DNA of 64,000 bases from DATKBT01 sp035546295 (GTDB lineage Bacteria; Acidobacteriota; Thermoanaerobaculia; Multivoradales; Multivoraceae). Positions 25,407 to 34,553 of this stretch are shown piece by piece. Each line of letters opens with the position of its first letter. Within the stretch, counting starts at the first letter, position 1. A model generated the notes under the pieces. That model did not search any database and was not told where the DNA came from. It saw only the letters and a list, made by a program, of their open reading frames with translations. Position numbers and translations under genes: made by a program. Where the stretch lies: the NCBI GenBank assembly GCA_035546295.1, contig DATKBT010000021.1:1-64000 (forward strand), read 5' to 3'.

Positions 25407-28145
25407 GTGAATCGACCCGGCCCGGAACCGAGACCGCGTCTCCCGCCACGGTGGCTGCGCGCGATCGCGCGCCTCCTGCTGCCCGCCGGCCTCGGCGGCG
25501 ACCAGGCGCTGGGCGACCTGCTCGAGGACTTCCGCCTGCGCGTCACGGACGGCGCGGGCAGTGGCCGTGTCCTCCTCGCGACCTCGGCGTTCCTGTCGAG
25601 CGCTCTGGCGCTCGCCGTCACCTACTCCCTCCCCTCGCGCTGGCGCTCGCGACGAGACGCCGGTCCCGGCCACGCCAAGGAGAACCGCACGATGACCCTG
25701 TCCACCGGAGCCCTCCTCGACCTGCGGACCGCCGCCCGCAGCCTGCGGCGTCGCCCGCTGCTCACCGCCGTCGCCGTGCTCTCGCTGGCGATCGGCCTCG
25801 GCGCCACCACCGCGATCTTCAGCCTGGTCAACGTGCTCTTCCTTCGCCCCCTCCCCGGGATCTCGGATCAGGATCGCGTGGTCGAGATCGGGCGCACGCG
25901 CCAGGGACAGGGCTTCGACAGCTTCAACTACCTCGACTTCCGGGACCTGAGGCAGCGCGACGGCGCGCTCGAGGAGCTGGCGCTGTGGAGTTCCGGTGAC
26001 TGGAGCCTGGCGGCGGAGGACGGGGGCCGCCGAATGGCAGGGCTCTACGTCACGCCCTCCTACTTCCGCGCCCTCGGCGTCCGCCCCTCGAGGGGCCGCC
26101 TGCTGAACGAGCGCGCCGAGGACGAGCTCGGCGAGCGGGGGGTCGTCGTCCTCTCCCACCGCACGTGGCAGAGCGAGCTCGGCGGCGACGAGGGCGTCAT
26201 CGGCTCCGAGATCCTGCTGAACCGCCGTTCCTATCGGGTCGTCAGTGTGACCGACCCGGCGTTCCAGGGGCACGTCGGCGGCGTCCAGATGGCGCTGTTC
26301 ATGCCGATGTCGGATTCGCCGACGCTCGAGAGCAGCCCCGAGCACCTCACCGACCGGCGGATCATGGCGTTCAACGTCCTCGGCCGGCTCGCGCCCGGAC
26401 GAACCGCGGCGGAGGCCGAGGCGCAGGTCCGCACCGTGATGAGAAACCTCGCCGAGACCTATCCCGACTCGAACGCCGAGCGCGGCGCGGGGATCGTGCC
26501 GCTGGGGCCGGTGCCAGGCGCCGGGAGGGGTCCGGCGGGAGGATTCATGACCTTGCTGATGGCGCTCGTCGTCGTGCTCCTGTGCGCCACCTGCGCCAAT
26601 GTCGCCGGCATCCAGACCGCCAGGGCGCTCGCCCGCGAGCGGGAGCTCGGCACCAGGCTCGCGCTCGGCTGCGGCCGCGGCCGCCTGCTCCGGCTCCTCA
26701 TGCTCGAGGCCCTCCTGCTGGCGCTCGCTGGCGGCGCGATCGGATTCGCGCTCGCCACCGTCGTCGTGCGAGCGCTCGACTTCCGCCGGCTCCCGGTGCC
26801 GGTTTCCTTCCAGCTCGACCTCAGCCCCGACCTCCGCGTGTTCGGCTTCTGCTTCGTGCTCGCCCTGCTGGCGGCGGTGCTGCTCGGGCTGCCGGCGGCC
26901 TGGCAGGCGAGCACCCGACCCGCTGGTCCGGCGCTGGTCGGCGGCGGGTGGCGCGCCGCCGGGACCGCCTCCCGCTGGCGCCGCGTTTTCGTCGGGGTCC
27001 AGGTGGCGGGGGCCTCGGCGCTGGCGCTGGTGGCGGGCCTCTTCCTGCGTTCGCTCGAGCAGGCGAGCCAGATCCAGACCGGCTTCGACCCCAGCGGTGT
27101 CGTGCTGACCGGACTCGACCTGTCGCTGGAAGGCTACGAAGGCGCCGCGGAGGGACTGCCGCTGCTGGAGCGGGTTCTCGAGCGCGTCGAGGGCATCCCG
27201 GGCGTCGAGCGCGCCGCGTTGTCGAAGGACCTGCCGCTCGACCTGGCCTCGCACGGCACCGGCGTCGTCCCCGAGTCCTGGGACGCCGCCGGCGAGCGGC
27301 GCTACTTCGGCGTCGACACGAACCAGGTGACGCCGGGCTACTTCGAGACCCTGCGCGTGCCGCTGCTCCAGGGCCGGTTGTTCGAGGAGCGCGATCGCGA
27401 GGGCGCCGAGAGCGTCGCGGTGGTCAGCCGCACCTTCGCGGAACGTTGGCCCGAGGGCCGCGACGCCGTCCTCGGAGCGCGCTTCCGCTACGGCAGCCTC
27501 GACGGCCCCTGGGTGAGCGTCATCGGAGTGGTCGAGGACACCAAGAACCAGATGCTGATGGACAGCGCCGAGCCCTTCGTCTACCTGCCCCTCGCCCAGG
27601 AGTACGAGCCGCGTCTGACGTTGGTCGCGCGCGCCGGCGGCGAGCAGGACCTGTCCGACGAGCTGCGGCAGGCGGTGCTCGAGATCGATCCCAGCCTCTC
27701 GCTGACGCCCGTGATCACGCTGGTGCAGCTCACCGGCCTCGGCACGCTGCCGCAGCGCATGGCGGCGATCCTGGGCGCCGTCGTGGGCAGCTTCGCCCTG
27801 CTGCTCGCCGGCCTCGGCATCTACGGCGTCGTCGCCTTCCAGGTCACGCAGAGATCGCGCGAGATCGGGCTGCGGATGGCGCTCGGCGAGGTCCGGGGCG
27901 CTGTGACCCGCCGGATCCTGCGCGGCGCCTTCCGGCTGGTGCTCCCGGGGCTGGTGGTCGGCGGCCTGCTGGGAGCGGGCCTGGCCCGCCTGTTGCGCAG
28001 CCTCCTGCTCGGACTGAGCCCGCTCGACCCGACCGCGGTCGTAGCGGTTGCAGTGACGGTGGGCGCCTTGGTGACGCTCGCCAGCCTGTTTCCGGCGCGG
28101 CGCGCCGCGAGCGTCGATCCCGCCGTCGCCCTGCGCAACGAGTAG
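25407..28145 (+). CDS. ADOP-type ABC transporter permease
   Basis: 912 residues from a GTG at 25407, four bases after the padR-like stop. An N-terminal permease prefix region (about 1-95) precedes a duplicated MacB/FtsX architecture: a first membrane helix near 117-140 (LLTAVAVLSLAIGLGATTAI), a MacB-type periplasmic domain, an FtsX core with three helices around 375-520, then a second periplasmic domain and a final FtsX core (about 790-910) ending with the SRARRAASVDPAVALRNE-like tail. No ATPase gene is adjacent, as is usual for these orphan permeases. Substrate unknown. Confidence 0.92.
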   Translation: MNRPGPEPRPRLPPRWLRAIARLLLPAGLGGDQALGDLLEDFRLRVTDGAGSGRVLLATSAFLSSALALAVTYSLPSRWRSRRDAGPGHAKENRTMTLSTGALLDLRTAARSLRRRPLLTAVAVLSLAIGLGATTAIFSLVNVLFLRPLPGISDQDRVVEIGRTRQGQGFDSFNYLDFRDLRQRDGALEELALWSSGDWSLAAEDGGRRMAGLYVTPSYFRALGVRPSRGRLLNERAEDELGERGVVVLSHRTWQSELGGDEGVIGSEILLNRRSYRVVSVTDPAFQGHVGGVQMALFMPMSDSPTLESSPEHLTDRRIMAFNVLGRLAPGRTAAEAEAQVRTVMRNLAETYPDSNAERGAGIVPLGPVPGAGRGPAGGFMTLLMALVVVLLCATCANVAGIQTARALARERELGTRLALGCGRGRLLRLLMLEALLLALAGGAIGFALATVVVRALDFRRLPVPVSFQLDLSPDLRVFGFCFVLALLAAVLLGLPAAWQASTRPAGPALVGGGWRAAGTASRWRRVFVGVQVAGASALALVAGLFLRSLEQASQIQTGFDPSGVVLTGLDLSLEGYEGAAEGLPLLERVLERVEGIPGVERAALSKDLPLDLASHGTGVVPESWDAAGERRYFGVDTNQVTPGYFETLRVPLLQGRLFEERDREGAESVAVVSRTFAERWPEGRDAVLGARFRYGSLDGPWVSVIGVVEDTKNQMLMDSAEPFVYLPLAQEYEPRLTLVARAGGEQDLSDELRQAVLEIDPSLSLTPVITLVQLTGLGTLPQRMAAILGAVVGSFALLLAGLGIYGVVAFQVTQRSREIGLRMALGEVRGAVTRRILRGAFRLVLPGLVVGGLLGAGLARLLRSLLLGLSPLDPTAVVAVAVTVGALVTLASLFPARRAASVDPAVALRNE

Positions 28146-28206
28146 TCGAAGGCCGGCGAACGCGATCGCAGAGGTCGATCGGCGGAATCGTCAGAGCGGT
28201 CCGGAG

Positions 28207-28633
<427 letters not shown>

Positions 28634-28644
<11 letters not shown>

Positions 28645-29179
28645 CGCCTGCGGCGTTCCGCTTCGCGTAGATCCGGTAGAAGAGCGTCGGCTGTCCCCCG
28701 ACCGAAGCCTGCTCGAGGAACTTCATCCCGAGCCGCCGCATGACCGCCTCCGAGGCGTGATTCGGTGGGTCGGTGGCGGCCACGATCTCGGTCAGCCCCG
28801 CCTCCTCGAAGGCGTATCGGATCGCCTCGCGCGACGCCTCGGTCGCGAGCCCCTGCCCCCACGCCGACGGCGCCAGCCCGTAGATCAGCTGGAGCTGCGG
28901 CGGGTCGAGAAAGTCCCGGAACCCGACGAAACCGATCGGCGTGCGCTCGCCGCGACGCGCGACCGTCCACAGTCCGATCCTGCCGCTCGCGAAGCGCTCC
29001 GCGCTGGCCGCGATCTCGGCGTCGACCCAATCGCGATCGACCGCCCGGCCGTCGAGCAGGTGGCGACGCACGTCGGGATCGACGAACAGCGCGTGGAGCC
29101 CCTCGGCGTCGGCGCCGTCGAACGGCCGCAGCTCGAGCCGCTCGGTGCTCAGAGTGGGAGCGTTGCCTGGATCGGACAT
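28634..29179 (-). CDS. GNAT family (RimJ/RimL-type) N-acetyltransferase
   Basis: 181 residues from the ATG at 29179, chosen because the typical family opening LSTERLELRPFDGAD follows closely; an in-frame start further upstream would add an unrelated 47-residue extension. Motif A for acetyl-CoA binding appears as LAPSAWGQGLATEASREAI, and the later NHASEAVMRRLGMKF segment is also typical. It transfers an acetyl group to an amine, possibly a protein N-terminus or small molecule. Overlaps arsC by 11 bases, so the two are probably co-translated. Confidence 0.9.
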
Positions 29180-29337
29180 GGAGTCTTGCGCTGAGCGCGC
29201 GCCGAGATCGGCGGAGCGATCGAGCGCGATCAGGAATGTCGTGCGATCAGGGGCATCGCGAGCGAAGTGTAGCTTCACCGTCGTCCCGGTCGCGGCAGCA
29301 ACGAGCCGAGGCCTCGCCACGCCCTCGAGCCGCGCGA

Positions 29338-31266
29338 TCAGGGATTCGACAGGTCGATGCGTTCCACCCAGACCGGCGCACCCTCTGCGCGCAGCCCCTG
29401 CAGCCAGCGCGAGAGTGCACCCAGCCGATCCTCGCCCGACCCGCTGGCTCGCGCGGCGGCGAGCCCTCCGACCCCGCGCAGCACCGGGCCGTCGGCTCCG
29501 CCGTGCTCGGCTCGCCGGCCGAGCGCCGCGGACTCGACCGACGCGAGCTCCGCCTCGAGCTCGTCGAGCCGATGCTCCGAGATCACGAACAGGAACGATT
29601 CGGTGCCGCCGGCGCTGGTGACCTGCCAGTCGAGCGGCATGCCGTCACGCGAGCCCGGCAGCCGATGCGCGCGTCCGGGAGGCAGCGGGTTCTCGGGTGG
29701 CACGCCCTCGAGCGGGAACAGAACGAAGAGCTCTCCCGCCAAGTCCTGGTTCAGCACGTAGAGGTGCACCTCACGCTCCGCGACGACCTCCAGGAAGAGC
29801 TGGTCGCCGGGCGCGATCGACGATCCGGTGTCGAGGATCTCGGGCGGGGCGAGACCGGAGCGACGCAGTGCCAGCGACACCGGAACCCGCGGTGGCGAGA
29901 CCGGCGCAACGTCCAGCCCGTCCAGCCCGGTCGTCTCCGCCATCCGCGACGAAACGCCCGCCTCCGTCGCCGCCGGCGCGGAACCGGCCTCGACCGCCGG
30001 CTCCGTCGCCGAAGTGAACGGCTCCGAGCGCTGGCGCTCGACCGACTGGCGCTCGATGGGCGCCGCTGGAGCGGAGACCCCGGATTTGCTGAGCCAGGCC
30101 CAGGCCGCGATCGCGGCCAGAGCGAGCGTGCCGCCGACGGTGACCGCCACCCACACCCGGGCCCAGGGTGGAGCACCCGACACCCTGCCGTCGCGCGCCG
30201 CGCTGCCGGCGAGCACGCCGCGCAACCGCCGCTCCGCTTGCCCGGCGCTCGTGAACCTCGCCTCGGGGGTCGGCGCGAGGGCCCTCTCGACGACCTCGAC
30301 GAGAGCCGGGGGCAACTCCGGACGCACGTCGAGCAGCGGGGTGGCTCCCGCGCTCCGGTGCTTGCGCCGGAGATCCTCGAGGGTGGCGGCCTCGACGGGG
30401 TGGCGGCCGGCCAAGAGCCAGTAGAGCAGCACGCCCAGCGAGTAGAGATCCGTCCGCTCGTTCGGTCCGCCGCCTTCGAGCAGCTCGGGGGCCATGGCCA
30501 GCGGGGTGCCCGAGCGGGAGCCGCGGTTGACGGTGGTCAGCTCGCTCCCTGCCCCGAAATCGGTGAGCACCAGTCGCCCGTCGCGCGCCCGGATGACGTT
30601 TTCAGCCTTCAGGTCGCCGTGGACGATGCCGGCCGCGTGGACGGCCGCCAGGGCGCGGCACATCTCGATCCCGACCGTCACCGCCTCGCTCGGCGCCAGC
30701 CTGCCGTCGCGCCCGAGGATCTCGGCCAGGTTGGCGCCCTCGAGCAGCTCGGTCCACAGACCGACCCGTCCGTCGTGAACGTCGGCGCCCAGCACGCGCA
30801 CGACGTTCGGGTGGTCGATCCGGGCGAGACGCCGCGCCTCCTCGACGAAGGCCCGGTTGCTGTACTCGGCGTCGGCCGGTCCGGGACGCCGCAGCTTGAG
30901 CGCCACCTCACGCCCGAGCACCGGGTCGCGCGCGCGGTAGACCTCTCCGTAGGAGCCCTCGCCGATGCGCTCCAGCACCTCGAGCGGCCCCCAGCGGAAG
31001 AGCAGGGTCTGCTCGGCCGAATCGTCGCCGGGGCCGCCGAGTAACGCGGCGACGCGGGCGATCTCGCGGAGATGCCGCAGCGTCGAGGCCTGCTCGGGAA
31101 TGTCGGCCTCCTCGTGCTCCCAGTCGACCTGATGGCGATCGCTCACCGCCGCGGCGATCGCCAGCACGCGCTCGGAAGGCTCAGAGGACTCAAAAGGCTC
31201 AGAGCGCTCAGAGGGCTCAGGGCTCATCCTTCGCTCCGGGTTCCGGCTCAGTGGATCCTCGCTCAT
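29338..31266 (-). CDS. Membrane Ser/Thr protein kinase with DUF4384-like C-terminal domain
   Basis: 642 residues. Kinase domain about 92-350: glycine loop GEGSYGEVY (102-110), Lys124 in VALK, catalytic loop HGDLKAEN (216-223; HGD replaces the usual HRD) and DFG at 236-238. A single membrane helix lies near 383-404, followed by a Ser/Glu/Ala-rich linker and a beta-rich domain resembling DUF4384 (about 460-600, IAPGDQLFLEVVAEREVHLYVLN split by family-typical strands). The N-terminus has an irregular S-E-P/S-E-R repeat. The start overlaps the sigma factor by 50 bases; an ATG at 31227 would cut this to 11. Confidence 0.9.
   Translation of the reverse strand: MSEDPLSRNPERRMSPEPSERSEPFESSEPSERVLAIAAAVSDRHQVDWEHEEADIPEQASTLRHLREIARVAALLGGPGDDSAEQTLLFRWGPLEVLERIGEGSYGEVYRARDPVLGREVALKLRRPGPADAEYSNRAFVEEARRLARIDHPNVVRVLGADVHDGRVGLWTELLEGANLAEILGRDGRLAPSEAVTVGIEMCRALAAVHAAGIVHGDLKAENVIRARDGRLVLTDFGAGSELTTVNRGSRSGTPLAMAPELLEGGGPNERTDLYSLGVLLYWLLAGRHPVEAATLEDLRRKHRSAGATPLLDVRPELPPALVEVVERALAPTPEARFTSAGQAERRLRGVLAGSAARDGRVSGAPPWARVWVAVTVGGTLALAAIAAWAWLSKSGVSAPAAPIERQSVERQRSEPFTSATEPAVEAGSAPAATEAGVSSRMAETTGLDGLDVAPVSPPRVPVSLALRRSGLAPPEILDTGSSIAPGDQLFLEVVAEREVHLYVLNQDLAGELFVLFPLEGVPPENPLPPGRAHRLPGSRDGMPLDWQVTSAGGTESFLFVISEHRLDELEAELASVESAALGRRAEHGGADGPVLRGVGGLAAARASGSGEDRLGALSRWLQGLRAEGAPVWVERIDLSNP
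31172..31226. repeat. Imperfect short repeat at kinase N-terminus
   Basis: Irregular repeats of a GGCTCAGAG-like unit encoding S-E-P-S-E-R type residues on the minus strand. It sits at the start of the kinase gene, beside the sigma-factor stop. Confidence 0.6.
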
Positions 31267-31843
31267 CCATTCCCTCCGCCAGTGACACCAACGCCCGCGA
31301 CACCATCATGCGCACGGCGTTGGCCGAGGGTCGGCCCAGGGCGGCCGCAATCTCCGGGTACGAGTAGCCGAACTCGACGCGCAGAATCACGGCCTCCTGC
31401 TGCGCCTCGGGCAGCGCGCCCAGGGCGCGTTCGTAGCTCTCGACCACCTCGCGCCCGAGCGTACGCTCCAGCAGCGACGGACCGCGGTCGACCAGCATCT
31501 CGGTGACCTCCTCCTGCTGCGGCGCGCGCATCGAGCGGCGGATCTCGTCGCGCACCGAGTTGAGGACGATCCGCCGCAGGTAGGCGAGAAAAGCGCCTTC
31601 GTGCTTGGGCTCGAAGTGATCCAGGTTGTTGAGCGCCCGGATCAGCGTCACCTGGACGAGGTCATCGGTGTCGACCAACCCCCGGGCATAGGTCGGCAGG
31701 CGGCCGTGTGCCCAGCGCCGGAGCACCGGCAGGAAGCGCTCGACCAGCTCCTCGCGCGCACTCTCGTCCCCCGCCCTGGCGCCGGCGAGCAGCACCTGCG
31801 TCGAAGCGAGATCTCTGTCTGCCCGATTCCGCTCGGGGGTCAT
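31217..31843 (-). CDS. ECF-type RNA polymerase sigma factor
   Basis: 208 residues. Region 2 spans about 25-100 (LVERFLPVLRRWAHG, VDTDDLVQVTLIRALNNL, FLAYLRRIVLNSVRDEIRR) and region 4 about 135-190 (ALGALPEAQQEAVILRVEFG then YPEIAAALGRPSANAVRMMVSRAL). The last ~18 residues are acidic. The coding end overlaps the kinase start, so the pair forms the sigma factor-kinase arrangement common in Acidobacteria and Planctomycetes, where kinase signalling may control the sigma factor. No anti-sigma factor is seen nearby. Confidence 0.9.
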   Translation of the reverse strand: MTPERNRADRDLASTQVLLAGARAGDESAREELVERFLPVLRRWAHGRLPTYARGLVDTDDLVQVTLIRALNNLDHFEPKHEGAFLAYLRRIVLNSVRDEIRRSMRAPQQEEVTEMLVDRGPSLLERTLGREVVESYERALGALPEAQQEAVILRVEFGYSYPEIAAALGRPSANAVRMMVSRALVSLAEGMDERGSTEPEPGAKDEP

Positions 31844-31984
31844 CGTCTTCCCCGTGTCCTCCCGGCCGCCGGTCTCCCTCGCGCGTCGCCGGAAACTGCC
31901 GGACGGCGCTTCGGTCGTGGGAGGGGCTCGTGGCCGGATGGCCGAAGCCTGATCTGGGGGTGCCGTCCGGACTGGGGCTCCAGC

Positions 31985-32296
31985 CTACCCCGGTCGCAGC
32001 AGCGGGCGAACCCCCGCCACGAAGGCCGCGAGCAGGACCGCCGCCGCGATCGCCATCAGCGTGTAGCGCTGCCAGGGCTCTCGCCCCCGAGTCGCCCGCC
32101 ACACCAGCCGGAGCAGGAACGGCAGCGCGGCGGCCCAGACCACCGCCAGCGCGACGCCGTAGAGCTCGTCGCCGACCAGGCCCCGCTCGATGGCGACGGC
32201 GAAGATCGCGGCGATCAGCACCAGTCGGATGAGCCAGCGCGTGCTGGCGCCGAGCGCCGAACGCTGGCGCGGCGGGTCCGGGCGCGGGAGCTCCAC
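31985..32296 (-). CDS. Small hypothetical membrane protein
   Basis: 103 residues if the GTG at 32296 is the start; an in-frame start at 32350 is possible but would overlap the upstream peptidase gene by 29 bases. Three hydrophobic segments (about 20-35, 43-62 and 78-96) suggest two or three membrane helices, with basic residues between the second and third (RATRGREPWQR). No family recognised. Lies just downstream of the S9 peptidase on the same strand. Confidence 0.6.
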   Translation of the reverse strand: MELPRPDPPRQRSALGASTRWLIRLVLIAAIFAVAIERGLVGDELYGVALAVVWAAALPFLLRLVWRATRGREPWQRYTLMAIAAAVLLAAFVAGVRPLLRPG

Positions 32297-32321
32297 GGCG
32301 ACGCCTCGATCCGGGCCCCGC

Positions 32322-34553
32322 CTACCCGCTCGCGCTGGCGCTGCCCGCATCCGGAGGGAGCGCTCCGGCCCGCCGTGCCAGGTCGAGGAGGAAGGCGAAC
32401 TCGAAGGCGGTCTCCCGGAAGCGGCGGTAGCGGCCCGAGGCTCCGCCGTGGCCCGCCTCCAAGTTGGTCCTCAGCAGCAGCAGGTCGTCGCCGGTCTTGA
32501 TCCGGCGCAGCCGGGCCACCCACTTGGCGGGCTCCCAGTACTGGACCTGGGAGTCGTGGAGCCCGGTGGTGACCAGCAGGTTCGGGTACTCCTGCGCCGA
32601 AACATTGTCGTAGGGGGAGTAGGCCAGCATCGTGCTGTACTGGCCGGGGTCGCGGGGGTCCCCCCACTCGTCGTACTCGAACGTGGTGAGCGGGATGCTG
32701 TCGTCGAGCATCGTGGTGACCACGTCGACGAAGGGGACGTTGGCGACGACGCCGTCGAACAGGTCGGGGCGCAGGTTGATCACCGCTCCGACCAGCAGGC
32801 CCCCGGCGCTCCCGCCCTGGGCGTAGAGGCGGTCGCTCGACGTGTAGCCGTGAGTGATCAGGTGCTCGGCGACGTCGATGAAGTCGGTGAAGGTGTTCAT
32901 CTTGTGCTCGAGCTTGCCCTGCTCGTACCAGCGACGACCCATCTCCTCGCCCCCGCGCACGTGCGCGATGGCGAAGGCGAAGCCGCGGTCGAGGAGCGAG
33001 ATCCGCGGCGAGCTGAAGCTCGGGTCGCGGCTCGAGCCGTAGGAGCCGTAGCCGTAGAGCAGCAGCGGACGGCTGCCGTCCTTGGGGAAGCCCTGGGCAT
33101 AGACGAGCGAGACCGGCACCCGCTCGCCGTCGCGGGCCGTCGTCCACAGACGCTCGGTGACGTAGCCCTCGGGACGGTAGCCGCCGAGCACCGGCTCCAC
33201 CTTGAGCAGCTCGCGCTCCCGGGTCGCCAGATCGTAGTCGAAGGTCGACGGCGGCGTCTTGAGCGACGAGTAGACGAAGCGCAGCGTCGAGGTGTGGACC
33301 TCGGCATTGTCGGTCGGGCGCACCACGTAGGCGTCCTCGTCGAAGCTGACGGTGTGCTCTGGCCCACCCGAGCGCGGTTTGACCCGGAGCTGGAGGTTGG
33401 CGTTCGTGCGCTCGGAGAGCACCACGTAGCCGTCGAACAGCTCGAAGCCCTCGAGCAGCACCTCGTTCCGATGGGGCACCACCTCCCGCCAGTGCTCGCG
33501 GCCAGTCGCATCCTCGGGCGCCGACATCAAATGGTAGTTCTGGCCCAGCAGGTTGGTGCGCACGTAGAACTCGTCGCCGACGTGGTCGACCGAGTACTCG
33601 AGCCGGTCCTCGCGCGGCTGGAAGATCCGGAACTCGCCGTCGGGCTCGGCCGCGTCGAGATAGCGCACCTCGTTGCGCAGGGTGTGGCGTGCGACGATGA
33701 ACAGGAACTCGCGCGACTTGGAACGCCGCAGGTAGATCGAGAAGGTCTCGTCGTCCTCCTGGTAGACGAGCTCGTCGCCCGCCGGCTCGTTCCCCAGGCG
33801 ATGTCGGTAGACCTGGTACGAGCGCAGCGTCTGCGGGTGCTGCTTGGTGTAGAAGACGGTCCGGCTGTCCGCCGCCCAGACCACGTTGCCGGTCACCTCC
33901 GGGATCTCGTCCGCGAGGTGCTCGCCGCCGTCGAGGTCCTTGAAGCGCAGCGTGTACTTGCGACGCCCGACGTGATCGACGCCGTAGGCGAGCAGCGACG
34001 CGTTCGGGCTCACCGCGAGCCCGTTGACGGCGGTGTAGGGCTGGTTCTCGGCGAGCTCGTTGACGTCGAGCATCACCTGCTCGGGAACGTCGAGCATCAC
34101 CTGCTGGGGCACGTCCCTCGATCCCTTTCGGCGCAAGTAGATCGGGTAGCCCTTGCCCTCGACGAAGCGCGAGGAGTACCAGTAGCCGTCGTACGGATAG
34201 GGCACGGTCTCGTCGTCCTCGGCGATGCGGCCGACGATCTCCTCGAACAGGGTCTCGCGCAGGCCGGCCAGGTGCGCCGACATCCGGTCGGTGTAGGCGT
34301 TCTCGGCCTCGAGATAGGCGATGACCTGCGGGTCGTCGCGTTCCCGCAGCCAGTGGTACTCGTCGACCCGAACGTCGCCGTGGGTCTCGATCTCGTGCGG
34401 TCTCTGCGCGGCCGCGGGAGGCGCGGCGACCTCGGCCACCGACGCTTCAGCGCCGCCGCCGGCGTCACGCCCTTCGCATCCCACCAGGCCGCTGCCCCCG
34501 ATCGTCATCGCCATCAGCACCACCATCCACCGATCATCGATCGTTCGCTTCAC
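32322..34553 (-). CDS. S9 family oligopeptidase (oligopeptidase B/prolyl oligopeptidase type)
   Basis: 743 residues from a GTG at 34553 that overlaps the upstream stop (GTGA). The N-terminus has a hydrophobic stretch ending in a lipobox-like LVGC (about residues 22-25), suggesting a lipoprotein. A seven-bladed propeller region (about 60-460) opens with DEYHWLRERDDPQVIAYL. The alpha/beta hydrolase domain has the nucleophile Ser582 in GGSAGG and the catalytic His in EAGHGGASGRY near the end. It would cleave short peptides, likely in the periplasm. Residues around 155 contain a small in-frame duplication (VPQQVMLD / VPEQVMLD). Confidence 0.92.
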   Translation of the reverse strand: MKRTIDDRWMVVLMAMTIGGSGLVGCEGRDAGGGAEASVAEVAAPPAAAQRPHEIETHGDVRVDEYHWLRERDDPQVIAYLEAENAYTDRMSAHLAGLRETLFEEIVGRIAEDDETVPYPYDGYWYSSRFVEGKGYPIYLRRKGSRDVPQQVMLDVPEQVMLDVNELAENQPYTAVNGLAVSPNASLLAYGVDHVGRRKYTLRFKDLDGGEHLADEIPEVTGNVVWAADSRTVFYTKQHPQTLRSYQVYRHRLGNEPAGDELVYQEDDETFSIYLRRSKSREFLFIVARHTLRNEVRYLDAAEPDGEFRIFQPREDRLEYSVDHVGDEFYVRTNLLGQNYHLMSAPEDATGREHWREVVPHRNEVLLEGFELFDGYVVLSERTNANLQLRVKPRSGGPEHTVSFDEDAYVVRPTDNAEVHTSTLRFVYSSLKTPPSTFDYDLATRERELLKVEPVLGGYRPEGYVTERLWTTARDGERVPVSLVYAQGFPKDGSRPLLLYGYGSYGSSRDPSFSSPRISLLDRGFAFAIAHVRGGEEMGRRWYEQGKLEHKMNTFTDFIDVAEHLITHGYTSSDRLYAQGGSAGGLLVGAVINLRPDLFDGVVANVPFVDVVTTMLDDSIPLTTFEYDEWGDPRDPGQYSTMLAYSPYDNVSAQEYPNLLVTTGLHDSQVQYWEPAKWVARLRRIKTGDDLLLLRTNLEAGHGGASGRYRRFRETAFEFAFLLDLARRAGALPPDAGSASASG
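34070..34117. repeat. In-frame 24-bp duplication inside the S9 peptidase gene
   Basis: Two near-identical 24-bp units centred on ACGTCGAGCATCACCTGCT encode the adjacent peptides VPQQVMLD and VPEQVMLD. It looks like a recent slippage or duplication event that keeps the frame. Confidence 0.75.
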
